Of a DNA stretch of 64,000 nucleotides, positions 38,308 through 47,872 are shown one piece after another. A program made the translations under genes and the position numbers. Where the stretch lies: the NCBI RefSeq assembly GCF_019443425.1, contig NZ_CP080382.1:1612001-1676000 (forward strand), in the 5' to 3' direction. The DNA comes from Arthrobacter sp. PAMC25284. GTDB taxonomy: Bacteria; Actinomycetota; Actinomycetes; Actinomycetales; Micrococcaceae. The number at the start of each line of letters is the position of its first letter. Position 1 is the first letter of the stretch. The notes below the pieces were generated by a model that saw only the letters and a list, made by a program, of their open reading frames with translations, ran no database searches and was not told the DNA's origin.

Positions 38308-39654
38308 GTTGCCTCATGTGAAAACCTCCGCCTGGGTAGTGCGTGGGGCCCGGCTTCGGGTACGCCTGATCAATGGAGCTTTCGATGAGTGAGCGCAGGG
38401 CGGTGACGAGGAAAATGGCTGCTGATTATGCCCGTGCGAAGCGGGTGCGCAAGGGCCAGGTTCTGGACGAGTTGGTGGCTTTGACCGGCTGGCACCGGGA
38501 CTATGCGCGTGCGGCTCTGCGGGAGGCGCTGAAGCTGAAAGTGGTTCGTGCCCGTGCCCCGCGGGCCGGTAAATACGATGATGCTGCCCTGATGCCTGCG
38601 CTGCGGATCTGCTGGGCCGTGGAGAGGGCGCCGGCCGGTAAGCGGCTGGCCCCGTTCCTGCCGGTACTGGTGCCGCTGTTGCGGGCGGAGAAGGCCCTTG
38701 ACTTGACCGACCCCCAGGCTGTGTTGCTGGCGGGGATGAGCGCGGCCACGATCGACCGGAAGATGACCGCGGATCGGACCAGGCTGGTGCTGCGGGGCAA
38801 GTCCCATACCAAGCCCGGGTCTCTCCTGCGGGATCAGATCACGGTGCGCACCTGGGCCGACTGGGACAGCACCGTTCCCGGTTTCGAGGAGATCGATCTG
38901 GTCGGCCACGAAGGAGGCAACAGCTCCGGGGAGTTCTGCTTCACCCTCACGGTGACAGACATCGCCACCGGGTGGACGATCAACCGTGCCGTGCCTAACA
39001 AGGCCCGCAAATGGGTGCTCGAAGCTATCGACTACGTCCTGGGACGGTTTCCGTTTCCCGTTGTTGGGATCGATTCGGACAACGGGTCTGAGTTCATCAA
39101 CCACCACCTTCTCGCCTACTGCGAGGAGCACCGCATCACGTTCACCCGGTCCCGGGCAGGGAACAAGAACGATGGCTGCTACGTCGAGCAAAAGAACTGG
39201 TCCCGGGTCCGTGAACTCGTCGGCTACTACCGCTACGACACGGCCGCTGAGCTGGCCACACTCAACGAAATCTGGGAACTGGACGCGACGTTCACGAACT
39301 ACCTCATGCCCCAGCAGAAACTCCTCCTCAAGGACCGCGTCGGCGCCCGGGTGATCAAGAAACACGACACCGCCAAAACACCGCACCAACCCGCCGTTCT
39401 CCGGACCGAGATACGTCAACGCCCGGTCATCACCATGAACGCGGCATTCAAACGCATCAAGCCGCTGGCACTCTCACGGCAAATCAGCGCACTGACCGCC
39501 CAGCTGGAAACCTTCGCCCTGGCAAAGAAAGCGCCCCGCACCCTCCCGGTCCCAGCGGACGCCACAAACGGGGCCCATCCGCCACACCAGCTAGCCGGAG
39601 GTTAATAGGTGAGGCAACGAAGCGCCCTTCCCGGAGGTATTGACATGAGGCAAC
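38308..39654 (+). mobile_element. insertion sequence, 1,347 bp, one integrase-core transposase
   Basis: Terminal inverted repeats are GTTGCCTCATGTGAAAACCT at 38308-38327 and, on the other strand from 39654, GTTGCCTCATGTCAATACCT; the match goes on into CCG. An internal copy of the GTTGCCTCA end is at 39609-39618 (reverse). Flanks show no clear target duplication. The family (IS481-like or unclassified rve type) is not determined. Confidence 0.8.
38385..39605 (+). CDS. DDE integrase-core transposase
   Basis: A 406-aa transposase. An N-terminal HTH-like part (RVRKGQVLDELVALTGWHRD) is followed by a retroviral-integrase-type core with Asp in ADWDSTVPGFEEIDLV, Asp in VVGIDSDNGSEFINHH and Glu in GNKNDGCYVEQKNWSR. 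The ATG at 38385 has GGAG eight bases before it; ATG 38373 is an alternative. The frame is intact, so the IS may be active. Confidence 0.9.
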   Translation: MSERRAVTRKMAADYARAKRVRKGQVLDELVALTGWHRDYARAALREALKLKVVRARAPRAGKYDDAALMPALRICWAVERAPAGKRLAPFLPVLVPLLRAEKALDLTDPQAVLLAGMSAATIDRKMTADRTRLVLRGKSHTKPGSLLRDQITVRTWADWDSTVPGFEEIDLVGHEGGNSSGEFCFTLTVTDIATGWTINRAVPNKARKWVLEAIDYVLGRFPFPVVGIDSDNGSEFINHHLLAYCEEHRITFTRSRAGNKNDGCYVEQKNWSRVRELVGYYRYDTAAELATLNEIWELDATFTNYLMPQQKLLLKDRVGARVIKKHDTAKTPHQPAVLRTEIRQRPVITMNAAFKRIKPLALSRQISALTAQLETFALAKKAPRTLPVPADATNGAHPPHQLAGG

Positions 39655-39793
39655 AGGGAGCCGACCGTTACCTAGCTCACCGGCTCTCGGACCGACTAGC
39701 TTCAACCTACGCCGCGGGCCTCGGAGCCGCGCAACACAGCCCAGCGTTACCGAAGGTCGAAAAATCCCGGCGCAACGCACTAAGCCCACGCCG

Positions 39794-40849
39794 CTACGGA
39801 TGCACCAGCACCTTCACGGCGGTGTCCTTGTGGTTGATGAGGGTGTCGAAGCCCTGTTCCACGAGGTCTTCCAGCGCAATCCTGCCGGTGATGAACGGCT
39901 TGAGGTCCACCTTGCCCTCCTGCACCATCTTGATCACCGAGGGATGGTCCCGGACGTAGGCGATGGTGCCACGCAGGTCGATCTCCTTAAGCACCAGCTT
40001 CTGCATGTCCACGGTGGCGGGCGCGCCCCAGATGGACACGTTGACCACCACTCCCCCGGGCCGGACGGCGTCGAGCATGGTGTCCAGCACAGCGTTCACG
40101 CCGGCGCATTCGAAGGCGACGTCGGCCCCGGTGCCGCCAGCGAGTTCCAGCACCCGGGCCGGGATGTCCTCCTGGCTGGGGTCCAGCACGTGGTCCGCCA
40201 CCCCGCTGGAAACGGCCTTTTCCTTTCGAGCCTGGCTCAGTTCACTGATGATCGTGGTCACGCCCATGCCTTTGAGGACGGCCGCGGTCAGCAGCCCGAT
40301 AGGACCGGACCCGCCCACCAGGGCGACGTCGCCGGCCTTGGCGCCACTGCGCGCCACCGCGTGGTGGGCCACGGAGAGCGGCTCGATCAGGGCCGCCTCA
40401 TCCAAGGGAATGTCGCCGATGGGGTGCACCCACCGCTGGTCCACCACAATCTTTTCGCTGAGGCCGCCACCGCCGCCGGAGAGCCCGATGAAACCCATCT
40501 GCCTGCACAGGTGGTAGCTGCCCGCCTTGCACATGTCACAGTCGCCGTCCACAAAATATGGTTCGACGACGACGTTCTCGCCCACCGCGATCCCCTCCAC
40601 ACCGTCGCCGACCTCAGAGACGGTCCCGGAGAACTCGTGTCCCAGGGTCACCGGCGCCTCCTCGGAGGAGAGCGGGTGTGGATGCCCGGGTGCGGGGACA
40701 AAAATGGGGCCTTCCAGGTATTCGTGCAGGTCCGTGCCGCAGATACCGCACCACGCGACGTCGATCTTCACGGCGCCGGCCCGGAGCTCGGGTTCAGGGA
40801 TGTCGTCGATCCGGATGTCCTTGCGGCCATGGAAACGTGCTGCCTTCAT
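39794..40849 (-). CDS. zinc-dependent 2,3-butanediol/alcohol dehydrogenase
   Basis: A 351-aa medium-chain dehydrogenase. The start MKAARFHGRKDIRIDDIPEP is that of (R,R)-butanediol dehydrogenases. Catalytic zinc ligands appear as WCGICGTDLHEYLEGP and GHEFSGTVSEVG; the structural zinc region is YFVDGDCDMCKAGSYHLCRQ. The nucleotide site is VALVGGSGPIGLLTAAVLKG. It would interconvert acetoin and 2,3-butanediol or oxidise a related diol using NAD. AAGGA lies upstream of 40849. Confidence 0.9.
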   Translation of the reverse strand: MKAARFHGRKDIRIDDIPEPELRAGAVKIDVAWCGICGTDLHEYLEGPIFVPAPGHPHPLSSEEAPVTLGHEFSGTVSEVGDGVEGIAVGENVVVEPYFVDGDCDMCKAGSYHLCRQMGFIGLSGGGGGLSEKIVVDQRWVHPIGDIPLDEAALIEPLSVAHHAVARSGAKAGDVALVGGSGPIGLLTAAVLKGMGVTTIISELSQARKEKAVSSGVADHVLDPSQEDIPARVLELAGGTGADVAFECAGVNAVLDTMLDAVRPGGVVVNVSIWGAPATVDMQKLVLKEIDLRGTIAYVRDHPSVIKMVQEGKVDLKPFITGRIALEDLVEQGFDTLINHKDTAVKVLVHP

Positions 40850-41096
40850 GATGGTCCTTCCAGTCGGTGGACGTGACGCTCTTTCAAAGTCTGGGGCCAG
40901 TGGGAGGCCCGGGCATCCTGCTGATCCTCCCACCGTCGCGGCGGGTTGGTTAGGGACTACAGACCCTGAACGAGGAGGGCGGCGTCCCAGCGTTTCTTTT
41001 GCAGTCCGGACATATTGCCGCGTCAGCATCGGTACGATCTGTTGCAGTGGCCGCACAGCAACACGGCTGGAGCTCACTTGGGGGAATGAACCGATA

Positions 41097-41669
41097 GTGG
41101 AACTAAAGCGCGTCTACTGGAGCGGGCAGGCTCTTCGTCTTGCCTACTCGGCTGTCATCGTGTGGTTAGCCGTCTCGGTTGTCCTGTCGCTGATGCCCAA
41201 GGGGAAAGCGGACGCAGGGAAAGGCGCATCAACCGTCACCGAGGTCTTTCGGGGCCTGGTTGACAGCGTTCTGACTGCGGTTGCTCCCCCGGGGCTGATC
41301 CTCGCTGTTCTGACAATTGTTGCGATCGTCATCCACGCCCGCGATGTGCGGCGCCGGGACCAGGTCCGGCGTTTCAGCCGCCAGCAACGCAGGGAGGGCA
41401 TGGCACGGGCCGGCGGCCAGTGCGAGATGGAGGCCGGACTCGGGCGGCGGTGCCCGCGGCCCGCCGAGCTCGGTGACCACTTCTTCCCATGGTCCAAGGG
41501 CGGCTCCACCAACCTGCAGAACTTTGTCGCCGCCTGCGCCAGATGCAACCGGGCCTAAGGCGCAAGGATTCCCTCGCCCGGTCAGCAGGCAAGGTTAGAA
41601 CGACGACGGCGGGAGTACGTAGCGTCGGCCGGTCCGGTCAGCGTCGGCGCGCGGCGGCCGTTGTCCTGA
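41097..41669 (+). pseudogene. truncated paralogue of the membrane-anchored HNH protein
   Basis: From a GTG at 41097 the frame codes 153 aa: one helix near residues 12-33, a second near 58-80, and the HNH part RREGMARAGGQCEMEAGLGR, ELGDHFFPWSKGGSTNLQNF, VAACARCNRA, then TAA. Past the stop the same frame still aligns with the paralogue at 36085 (GARIPSPGQQ, RREYVASAG) up to TGA at 41667. The stop thus cuts the end of a once longer gene. The nuclease core is complete, so a functional short protein is possible. Confidence 0.75.
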
Positions 41670-41689
41670 GCTGCCTCAGCGCTACCGCG

Positions 41690-42320
41690 GCCAGGACCTC
41701 CTCTATTGGATGATGCAGCTTGCACAGTTCGGCCCCGAGTACGGACTGAACGGCCTCACCGTGGGGCAGTTGCTCTCCCCCGTGGTGAGGTTCGCCTGCA
41801 ACCCGCTGGTGTCCGGCGCCGACTGCGGCCACGACATCCACCTGCGGGACCCCGGCCGGCACGGCGTCCGGCTGCACGGCCATTTGGACGCAGCCGACGA
41901 CGGCGACTTCCTTTTCAGTGATGACCTTCCGGAACGCCTGGGCCAGGTGGGGGCCACACTGTACCAGCGAATGAAGCCGATGTTTGACAGCTATATTGCT
42001 GCCACCGGCATGCCGGCACCGGAGCCGCCGCGGAAGGAAGACTGGCTTCCTTCGGAGCCGGCGCGGCTGAACCTCGAAGCCGCCAACCTCACGTCGGTTC
42101 TCTGTGCCGCCGGCTACCGGCTGGACTTCAGCATCCTGGACATCCCGGTGCTGGACGAGTGGAACTACCCCCGGCACCACCGCGGCGTCACCGAAAACCG
42201 GGCCTGTACGCCGTCGGGCTGCCGTGGCTGACCGGGCACGGCTTGTCCATCGTGGCGGGCGTGGGCCGCGATGCCGAATACATTGCGCAACACATCGCGG
42301 GGAACATGGCCGCCCGGTGA
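41690..42320 (+). pseudogene. flavoprotein oxidoreductase fragment (copy 2)
   Basis: The frame reads YWMMQLAQFGPEYGLNGLTV, SGADCGHDIHLRDPGRHGVR, ERLGQVGATLYQRMKPMFDS, LNLEAANLTSVLCAAGYRLD, FSILDIPVLDEWNYPRHHRG, then slips by one base near 42195 and continues GLYAVGLPWLTGHGLSIVAG and VGRDAEYIAQHIAGNMAAR to TGA. This is the second half of an NAD(P)/FAD oxidoreductase with the typical FLSGxGRDAxxIAxHI end. The N-terminal FAD site is missing. Confidence 0.75.
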
Positions 42321-42341
42321 TGGCGGCTTTCAAGAAGGTGG

Positions 42342-43044
42342 CTACCCCGCGCAAAGCCCGTCGAAGTCCACCGGCGCGGCGAGGCCGGCCGAGCTGAACC
42401 ATTCCCTGGCCCACCCCCTGGACCTCGGGTAGTGCGAGCTGCTCGGCAACAAGCTCTGGCGGCCCGCCGAACACGGACTTCCCCTCCTCCAGCAGGTCCC
42501 CGGTGCCACTGCCGGCGAGGAGATCGAAGAGGGTGGACTGGTCGAGGAAGGGAAGCTTTCCGCCGTCGCCGTCGGTCAGTACGCCCCAGCGCGAGGTGAA
42601 CAGCGAGAACTCCTCCGGCCGTTCCGCGTGGTCCACCACGAGCGGGCAGGCTTCGCCGTCGATCTCGATCCGCCGGTAGTTGGGCTCCGTTTCATCGAGG
42701 GCCATCAGTTGGACCTCATCCAGCCACGAAAACCAGACCGCTGTGCACTCTCCCATCAGCGGATACGGGGTGGCGGCGATGTAGCCGGCCTTGCTCACGT
42801 GGGCGAAGTGTCCAACGGCGATGTTGTGGAGCTGCCCCCGGACCAGCGGCAGGACCGCGCTGACTGGCTGGTGGTAGTTGGCGAATTTCCGCCGCATCAC
42901 GTCGGAGCTTGAATTCGAGCCGATGGAGACCACCAGGGAGCGGGCTTCCACCGGGGCCGCGCCGGCTTGAGCGAGGGCTTCATCCACGCCGACTGAAGGC
43001 TCCAGGGGCCGGAATTCATTGCCGTCCATGACACCCGAGGCCAC
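42342..43044 (-). pseudogene. hypothetical protein with one frameshift near its end
   Basis: The frame from GTG 43044 reads SLVVSIGSNSSSDVMRRKFA, LVRGQLHNIAVGHFAHVSKA, GECTAVWFSWLDEVQLMALD, EFSLFTSRWGVLTDGDGGKL. It meets five C on the plus strand (42414-42418). With one less base it ends WAREWFSSAGLAAPVDFDGL-CAG at TAG 42342, which looks like a natural terminus. Otherwise the frame runs on into antisense of the flavoprotein relic. The GSN motif recalls gamma-glutamylcyclotransferase-like proteins; the assignment is weak. Confidence 0.65.
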
Positions 43045-43675
43045 GGGCGGGTCCCACGGATACAGCAGCGGATCGGACGTCCGGCGCCGCTCAGTCCCCC
43101 TGAGTCAGCCGGGTGAAGCCGTGGCATCGTGCTGGAGACTCATTAAGATGGCCCGCTTTCATGGTCGGGACTTCCAGTGTCCCGCACTTTGGGGCGAAGC
43201 GGACCTCCGGCGTTTAAGGAGCCGGCCAGCCCGCGCCGGAGATCGACGACGTCTCCACGGACGGATGGGACGGCTACGCCGGGTCGCGCTGCCTCGGCGC
43301 GGGGCCTTCGTGCGACCCGGCACCTGCCAACCACACCGATCGCCGTGACCGTCATGTCCATCTCCTTTCGAAACCAATCCTCACTCGTTAGTGCCCCCGG
43401 CGGACACCAAGACTCAGGAAATGGATGATCCACAGCCTCCTGCCAACGAAGCCCTAGCGTCGGATGTTTCATGTTTCACAAGCCACACCCCAAGTTGAAG
43501 GCCGCGCTTTCACTGCCAGTCTGAGCGCAGACGACATCGCGACGATTCTGGGAGCCGAAGCCGTCCGCGAATGTCGACGCCCCGAAGCTTCATCCCGGTG
43601 CTCAGCCCAGTCTGCAATTCATGTCGGAGGCTTGTGCAACAATGTCGACGACCTTGTCGAGTAGCGGAGGCCCAT
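43045..43675. other. 631-base stretch without a confident gene
   Basis: Short frames exist on both strands, for example plus 43464-43664 (residues such as EGRAFTASLSADDIATILGA) and minus 43143-43366 (start MDMTVTAIGVV). The first looks protein-like but is short. Neither has a family match I know. The stretch marks the left border of the defence island. Confidence 0.4.
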
Positions 43676-45115
43676 TTGGAGATAATCATCATCGCCGGAC
43701 TGTGCTGGCTCATCGGGGCAGGTTGGAAGGGCCTTCGCCGGGCGTTTTCGAGCGGCCTCACAACGACTCAAAAGCAGCACCTCCCCGGTCCTGAGAATAC
43801 TCGCGGTCAAACCCGTGATTCCGTCCCGGCTTCGTCGGCAGTGAGGGCCAGTCCCGGAAAGACCCGTCGCGCCACTCCTCACCAGACTGACCAAGGGGAG
43901 GCATGTGCGGGCGGCCTGCCACCTTCGGTGTCCGTTGCCACCCCTGACGTCACCGAATGTCAGAGGCACCTCACAGACCCTTCATGTTTCGACGGAATAC
44001 GATTCTTCGCTGGAAACAACGGACATCCAGTCTCGTCGGACGACCGGGATGAATGGCTGCGTGCCAGGCGAAGTGGAGTCTCAGCCACAGATATGCGGAA
44101 GATCGTTCTCCAGAACAACCGGCCTAGCAGCCAACGCCCTCAGCTCCTCCTTGAGAAGCTGACCGGAGATGAGGGCCCTCGATTTGCCCAGTTCAAACAC
44201 GGAATTGAGCGAGAACCAATCATCGCCGCATGGGTTGAAGAAAAGTTCGGGATCAGGCCAAACCGCTTACTTTGCGTTGGCATCAACCCCCGCCATCTGG
44301 CCACTCCTGACGGCATTGGTGACGGCGCAATTTGTGAAATCAAGACATCGACCAAGCCTTTGGCCAGCGCTGTGAAAACGTATCGCGATCAAATTCAATG
44401 GCAACTACATGTCACTGGGGCAGGGAAGACACTCTTCGTCGTTGAAAACCGAAATTCCCTCGAGCGCGAGCATTCATGGATTGAACGTGATGAGACGCGC
44501 ATCGCTGTTCTCGCTGCTCATGCTGATCACTTCCTTGAGGAACTGGACGCCGCAAATGCCGGAATACCCTTCACCGTCCCCGTTCCCCTCGTCGACGAAC
44601 CGCAAGCGGTACCGCGTACTCAGTACACCCGGACTGAGCATGCGCTTAGTCGCCCCTCCGCCACGCCAAGCCCCTCAGGAGCGGAGACGCATCTCCAAGC
44701 GCCAAACTCACCGGTTTTCGGAGTTAGTGCTCCACGGCAAACTCTGCAAGTCGCAGAGCCGATTCCTGGCTGGGCGACGAATGCATCGATCAAGTTGCTC
44801 CGCGACTACGACCGGGGCTTCTCCCTAGGGCAACTCCTCCGTGATCGATCATGGGCCACTGAAGATGAAGTTCTGCAGGAACTATCGCGGTGTCTTCTCA
44901 ACGTCGAAGCGCCCCTCAACAAAAAGCCATCGCAACGCAGGAAGCGGACCTGGACCTGTGGTGAGATGGACGAAATTGAGGACAGATACTACACAGGCAT
45001 GTGGCTGCCTGCCTTGGCAAGAGAGCTGCATTGCGAACAAATCGACGTTGCATATGCCCTATTTACCAGACGACTCCCCGAGGTGCCGCGGGAGTTGATT
45101 GACAATCGGCGATAG
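43676..45115 (+). CDS. YqaJ-like PD-(D/E)XK nuclease with N-terminal membrane segment
   Basis: A 479-aa protein. Residues 2-17 (EIIIIAGLCWLIGAGW) are hydrophobic. Residues about 120-290 hold a YqaJ/lambda-exonuclease-type domain: WLRARRSGVSATDMRKIV, EREPIIAAWVEEKFGI, then the active site ATPDGIGDGAICEIKTST (Asp, Glu, Lys) and YRDQIQWQLHVTGAGKTL (Gln). The last 140 residues look like HTH and charged DNA-binding segments (RKRTWTCGEMDEIEDR). The TTG at 43676 has GGAGG five bases upstream, so it is preferred over ATG 43571. It lies at the edge of the phosphorothioation island and may degrade or trim DNA. Confidence 0.75.
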   Translation: MEIIIIAGLCWLIGAGWKGLRRAFSSGLTTTQKQHLPGPENTRGQTRDSVPASSAVRASPGKTRRATPHQTDQGEACAGGLPPSVSVATPDVTECQRHLTDPSCFDGIRFFAGNNGHPVSSDDRDEWLRARRSGVSATDMRKIVLQNNRPSSQRPQLLLEKLTGDEGPRFAQFKHGIEREPIIAAWVEEKFGIRPNRLLCVGINPRHLATPDGIGDGAICEIKTSTKPLASAVKTYRDQIQWQLHVTGAGKTLFVVENRNSLEREHSWIERDETRIAVLAAHADHFLEELDAANAGIPFTVPVPLVDEPQAVPRTQYTRTEHALSRPSATPSPSGAETHLQAPNSPVFGVSAPRQTLQVAEPIPGWATNASIKLLRDYDRGFSLGQLLRDRSWATEDEVLQELSRCLLNVEAPLNKKPSQRRKRTWTCGEMDEIEDRYYTGMWLPALARELHCEQIDVAYALFTRRLPEVPRELIDNRR

Positions 45116-45167
45116 TTCGTAAGAATTGCGTGTCTCCTTAGCTGAAGTAGTCCGACGTATGGCCGAT

Positions 45168-45500
45168 TTGTCGACGCGGATGCCGCGCGCCGGCGGCGAT
45201 TACGCGAAGAATTTCGGGCAGTTCCAAAACTGTTTCAGCAAAACGAGTCCTGCTTGAGTTCCTAGCAAAACTGCTAGCCGGGCGGGTTCGTCTGCCCTAA
45301 AGTCGGCGGCGACTACCGGCGCCCGGTTCGGGACTGTGGATGATCAAAGGGTGCTCGCGCCTAGCGTCGGTGACGGCAGGGACGATCTTCGACCGCACCC
45401 GCACCGCCCTGAGGATGTGTTGCGCGGCGGCGTGGTTTGTGACCACGCATTCAGGCAAAAAGCGGTCATGCGGGGTCCAAGAATCGAAAGAAGTAACTTG
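45168..45500 (+). pseudogene. IS1595-type transposase relic
   Basis: GGDYAKNFGQFQNCFS, then in another frame LLEFLAKLLAGRVRLP and VTAGTIFDRTRTALRMCCAA with AAWFVTTHSGKK, follow the start of IS1595 transposases (TAGTIFxRTRTPL, zinc ribbon before it). Stops and frame changes are frequent, and the DDE core is absent. Confidence 0.6.
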
Positions 45501-45544
45501 GCTATTTGACTCCAATCGAATTCGTGACCATCATAAGCAAGAGC

Positions 45545-45640
45545 ATGGCCCTCGCGGCCGAATTCCGGTTGTCCACCCTCGTTGCACTAGTCCTGGTATT
45601 GGCAAGTTTCCTGTCAGCTCCGATCGCTGCGCGGTGGTGA
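45545..45640 (+). CDS. possible 31-aa hydrophobic peptide
   Basis: An ATG frame codes MALAAEFRLSTLVALVLVLA followed by SFLSAPIAARW, one membrane-spanning helix. It ends 21 bases before the sigma-like gene. A TTGACT at 45505-45510 could be the -35 box of an operon promoter just upstream. Ribosome binding is weak (AAGCAAGAG). It may be a leader or simply chance. Confidence 0.3.
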   Translation: MALAAEFRLSTLVALVLVLASFLSAPIAARW

Positions 45641-45661
45641 GACATTCGTTCAGGGGGACAA

Positions 45662-47872
45662 GTGACTGAGGTTTTCGATTTCGACTACCTACAACCGCGC
45701 ACGTGGGGCGATGCCTTTCCTTGGCTGTCCGGCACCGCTGGGACCGGCGATTCCCTGCGGTGGAGCCGAGCAATCAGTGAAACAGATCAGGCCAATAAGC
45801 GGGACAACCTCGTGCAGATCGCCGAACTGGCGATGCAACGTCTCTCGCACTGGACGATCGGATCGATCTTTCCCGGACTGTCCCCGGAAATTGACTTGCT
45901 GCAGCTACACCTGCCAGTCCGTGCAATCAACGCCTTGACCCGCTTCGAGTGTGGGCGATCAGGCGACCTGATGGTGCTCACTCTCGATAACGTGCTGAGC
46001 TGGCGCCAAGTCGGAGTCGGCACCGTCGACGCCATCCTGCAGACTCTGGCTGACGTGTCGACGTCTTTCGTCACGCCCTCGGTCACGTCCAAGAAGGAGC
46101 GGTTCGAAGCTGCCTCTGTTCTTCCCCCCGACGAGGTTCGTCCGACGGAGTGGATGTGGGCGGTCAACGATGACCTGACCCGGATCGCCACGTGGTTTGC
46201 CACCATTGGGCTGCCCGGTCAGGCAGTCCTTGGCGACCCGCTACCGCCCGGCACCCCAGATGAAGTACTGAAGGCACGCCAGCGGCTAGAATGCCTGTCC
46301 GCCGACCAGATCCTCAACGAAGGTGAGCTCAAACTGGACATCGCTGGGCGCTTCGATGTTGCTCTGCGCATGCTAGACCCCCGGGCAGCCCAGATCCTGG
46401 GGCGCCGACTTTTCGCAGACGAGCCGGTGACCCTCGATCGGCTGGCTGGCGAGCATGGAGTTACCCGTGAACGCATTCGCCAGATCGAGGGGAAGGCCCG
46501 CGGTGCGATGCTCGCCTTCATCTCCGAGGGAGGTGCGTTGGCTGATGTGGCCGAATCGGCACGAACTTTGATCGGCACCATTCGACCGCTCAACGAGCTC
46601 CTCGAACTCATCCCCGCGCTTGGAAAAGCTGTCGAGACGGTCGGCCAACCGGCTTGGCGCGTCCTTGATCGCCTCGATGACGGCTACGAAATTGAGGACG
46701 GCTGGTGCGTCATGCCGACCATGACCGCCGCGGAGACCACCACGCAGACTTCGCTCCAGGAGCGCGCCAACCAGTACGGGGTCGTCCGTCTCGACGAGTT
46801 TGACCTCATCCAGTCCGGGCACCCTGAACGGCTCGGGGAGCTCCGTGCCGCGTGGATTGGCCACTGCGGCTACATCGTTGACGGTGAATTCGTGCTCTCC
46901 CGCACGCAGTCGGTTGGTGATTACGCCGCCGCCGTGCTGTCGATCGAGGGGTCACCGCTCAGGGCCCAAGAGATCGTCGACCGATTCGTGTTCGAACGGA
47001 GCGTACGCTCCCTCGCGAACGCCTTGAGTGGCGACGACCGTTTCGAACGGGTCGATCGGGATCGATGGGCCCTCAAGGAGTGGGGCTTGGACGCATATTC
47101 GGGGATCCGTTCGATCATCCGTCAGCAGGTTGCCGAGGGAGGTGGGCGGGCTAAACTCAGCGACATCATCGAGTTCATCACGGCCAGGTACAGCGTAAGT
47201 GGCAGCAGCGTCGCCGCGTACGCAGGGGCCGCCCCCTTCGGAATCAGAGATGGTAAGGTCCAGCTTGCCACTGCCGAGCAAGGAGCGCGGCGTGCGCCCG
47301 AGCGGACTCGTCGGCTTTTCCGCCGCCCCGATGGCTGGGCCTACCGAGTTCGTATCTCTACTGATCACCTGCGAGGTAGCGGCTCAGTCGCACCACAAGC
47401 CATCGCGACGGTGCTGGACCTTCATGCCGGAGAAACGCGGCAGCTTGATTCGCCACTCGGACCCCAGGCAGTGGCGTGGACTGGCCCGCAACCCTCATTC
47501 GGCACGATTCGGCGATTCCTGATGAAGGACGACATGGCGACTGACAGTGAAGCATTCCTCGTGATCCACGAGGACCACAGCTTCACCTTTGAGCAGACTC
47601 GCGAGTTGATCGGAGATCCCCTCGCGGACGCACTCTCGCTGGTTGGCGCCCCGCCGGAGATCGACCGTGAAGCAGCCCGAACCGCACTGGCTCGAGCTTT
47701 GTCCCTGCCCGACGAATCCCCCGCTTCGAGCATCATTGGCGGCTACCGCGAGCGGGGAGATAACGACGTCGCCGAACTCCTGCTGTCCATTCGGGAGCAA
47801 CTGGAGGCCGGCTACACGCCGTCCGAGTCCAGGCACAGCGCCGACGTCAATGAAATACTCGGTCTGCTGTGA
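45662..47872 (+). CDS. large DNA-binding protein with sigma-region-4 and HARE-HTH-like domains
   Basis: A 736-aa protein, first of a five-gene defence operon. Residues about 90-140 (LPVRAINALTRFECGRSGDL, LTLDNVLSWRQVGVGTVDAI) resemble the helix-hairpin of the RNA polymerase alpha C-terminal domain. Residues 252-280 (VTLDRLAGEHGVTRERIRQI) are a sigma70 region-4 HTH. Residues about 418-478 (SVGDYAAAVLSIEGSPLRAQ, DDRFERVDRDRWALKEWG) look like a HARE-HTH, and 490-530 like another. The C-terminal 200 residues have no known domain. GGGGGACAA precedes the GTG start. It likely recognises DNA, perhaps modified DNA, or controls the operon; not a normal sigma factor, since regions 1-3 are absent. Confidence 0.72.
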   Translation: MTEVFDFDYLQPRTWGDAFPWLSGTAGTGDSLRWSRAISETDQANKRDNLVQIAELAMQRLSHWTIGSIFPGLSPEIDLLQLHLPVRAINALTRFECGRSGDLMVLTLDNVLSWRQVGVGTVDAILQTLADVSTSFVTPSVTSKKERFEAASVLPPDEVRPTEWMWAVNDDLTRIATWFATIGLPGQAVLGDPLPPGTPDEVLKARQRLECLSADQILNEGELKLDIAGRFDVALRMLDPRAAQILGRRLFADEPVTLDRLAGEHGVTRERIRQIEGKARGAMLAFISEGGALADVAESARTLIGTIRPLNELLELIPALGKAVETVGQPAWRVLDRLDDGYEIEDGWCVMPTMTAAETTTQTSLQERANQYGVVRLDEFDLIQSGHPERLGELRAAWIGHCGYIVDGEFVLSRTQSVGDYAAAVLSIEGSPLRAQEIVDRFVFERSVRSLANALSGDDRFERVDRDRWALKEWGLDAYSGIRSIIRQQVAEGGGRAKLSDIIEFITARYSVSGSSVAAYAGAAPFGIRDGKVQLATAEQGARRAPERTRRLFRRPDGWAYRVRISTDHLRGSGSVAPQAIATVLDLHAGETRQLDSPLGPQAVAWTGPQPSFGTIRRFLMKDDMATDSEAFLVIHEDHSFTFEQTRELIGDPLADALSLVGAPPEIDREAARTALARALSLPDESPASSIIGGYRERGDNDVAELLLSIREQLEAGYTPSESRHSADVNEILGLL

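Noticed and set aside
41638-42341. Extension of the minus-strand frame from 43044 down to 41638
   Set aside because: Below 42342 it is only antisense of the flavoprotein relic; a natural stop appears at 42342 in the neighbouring frame after a one-base correction.
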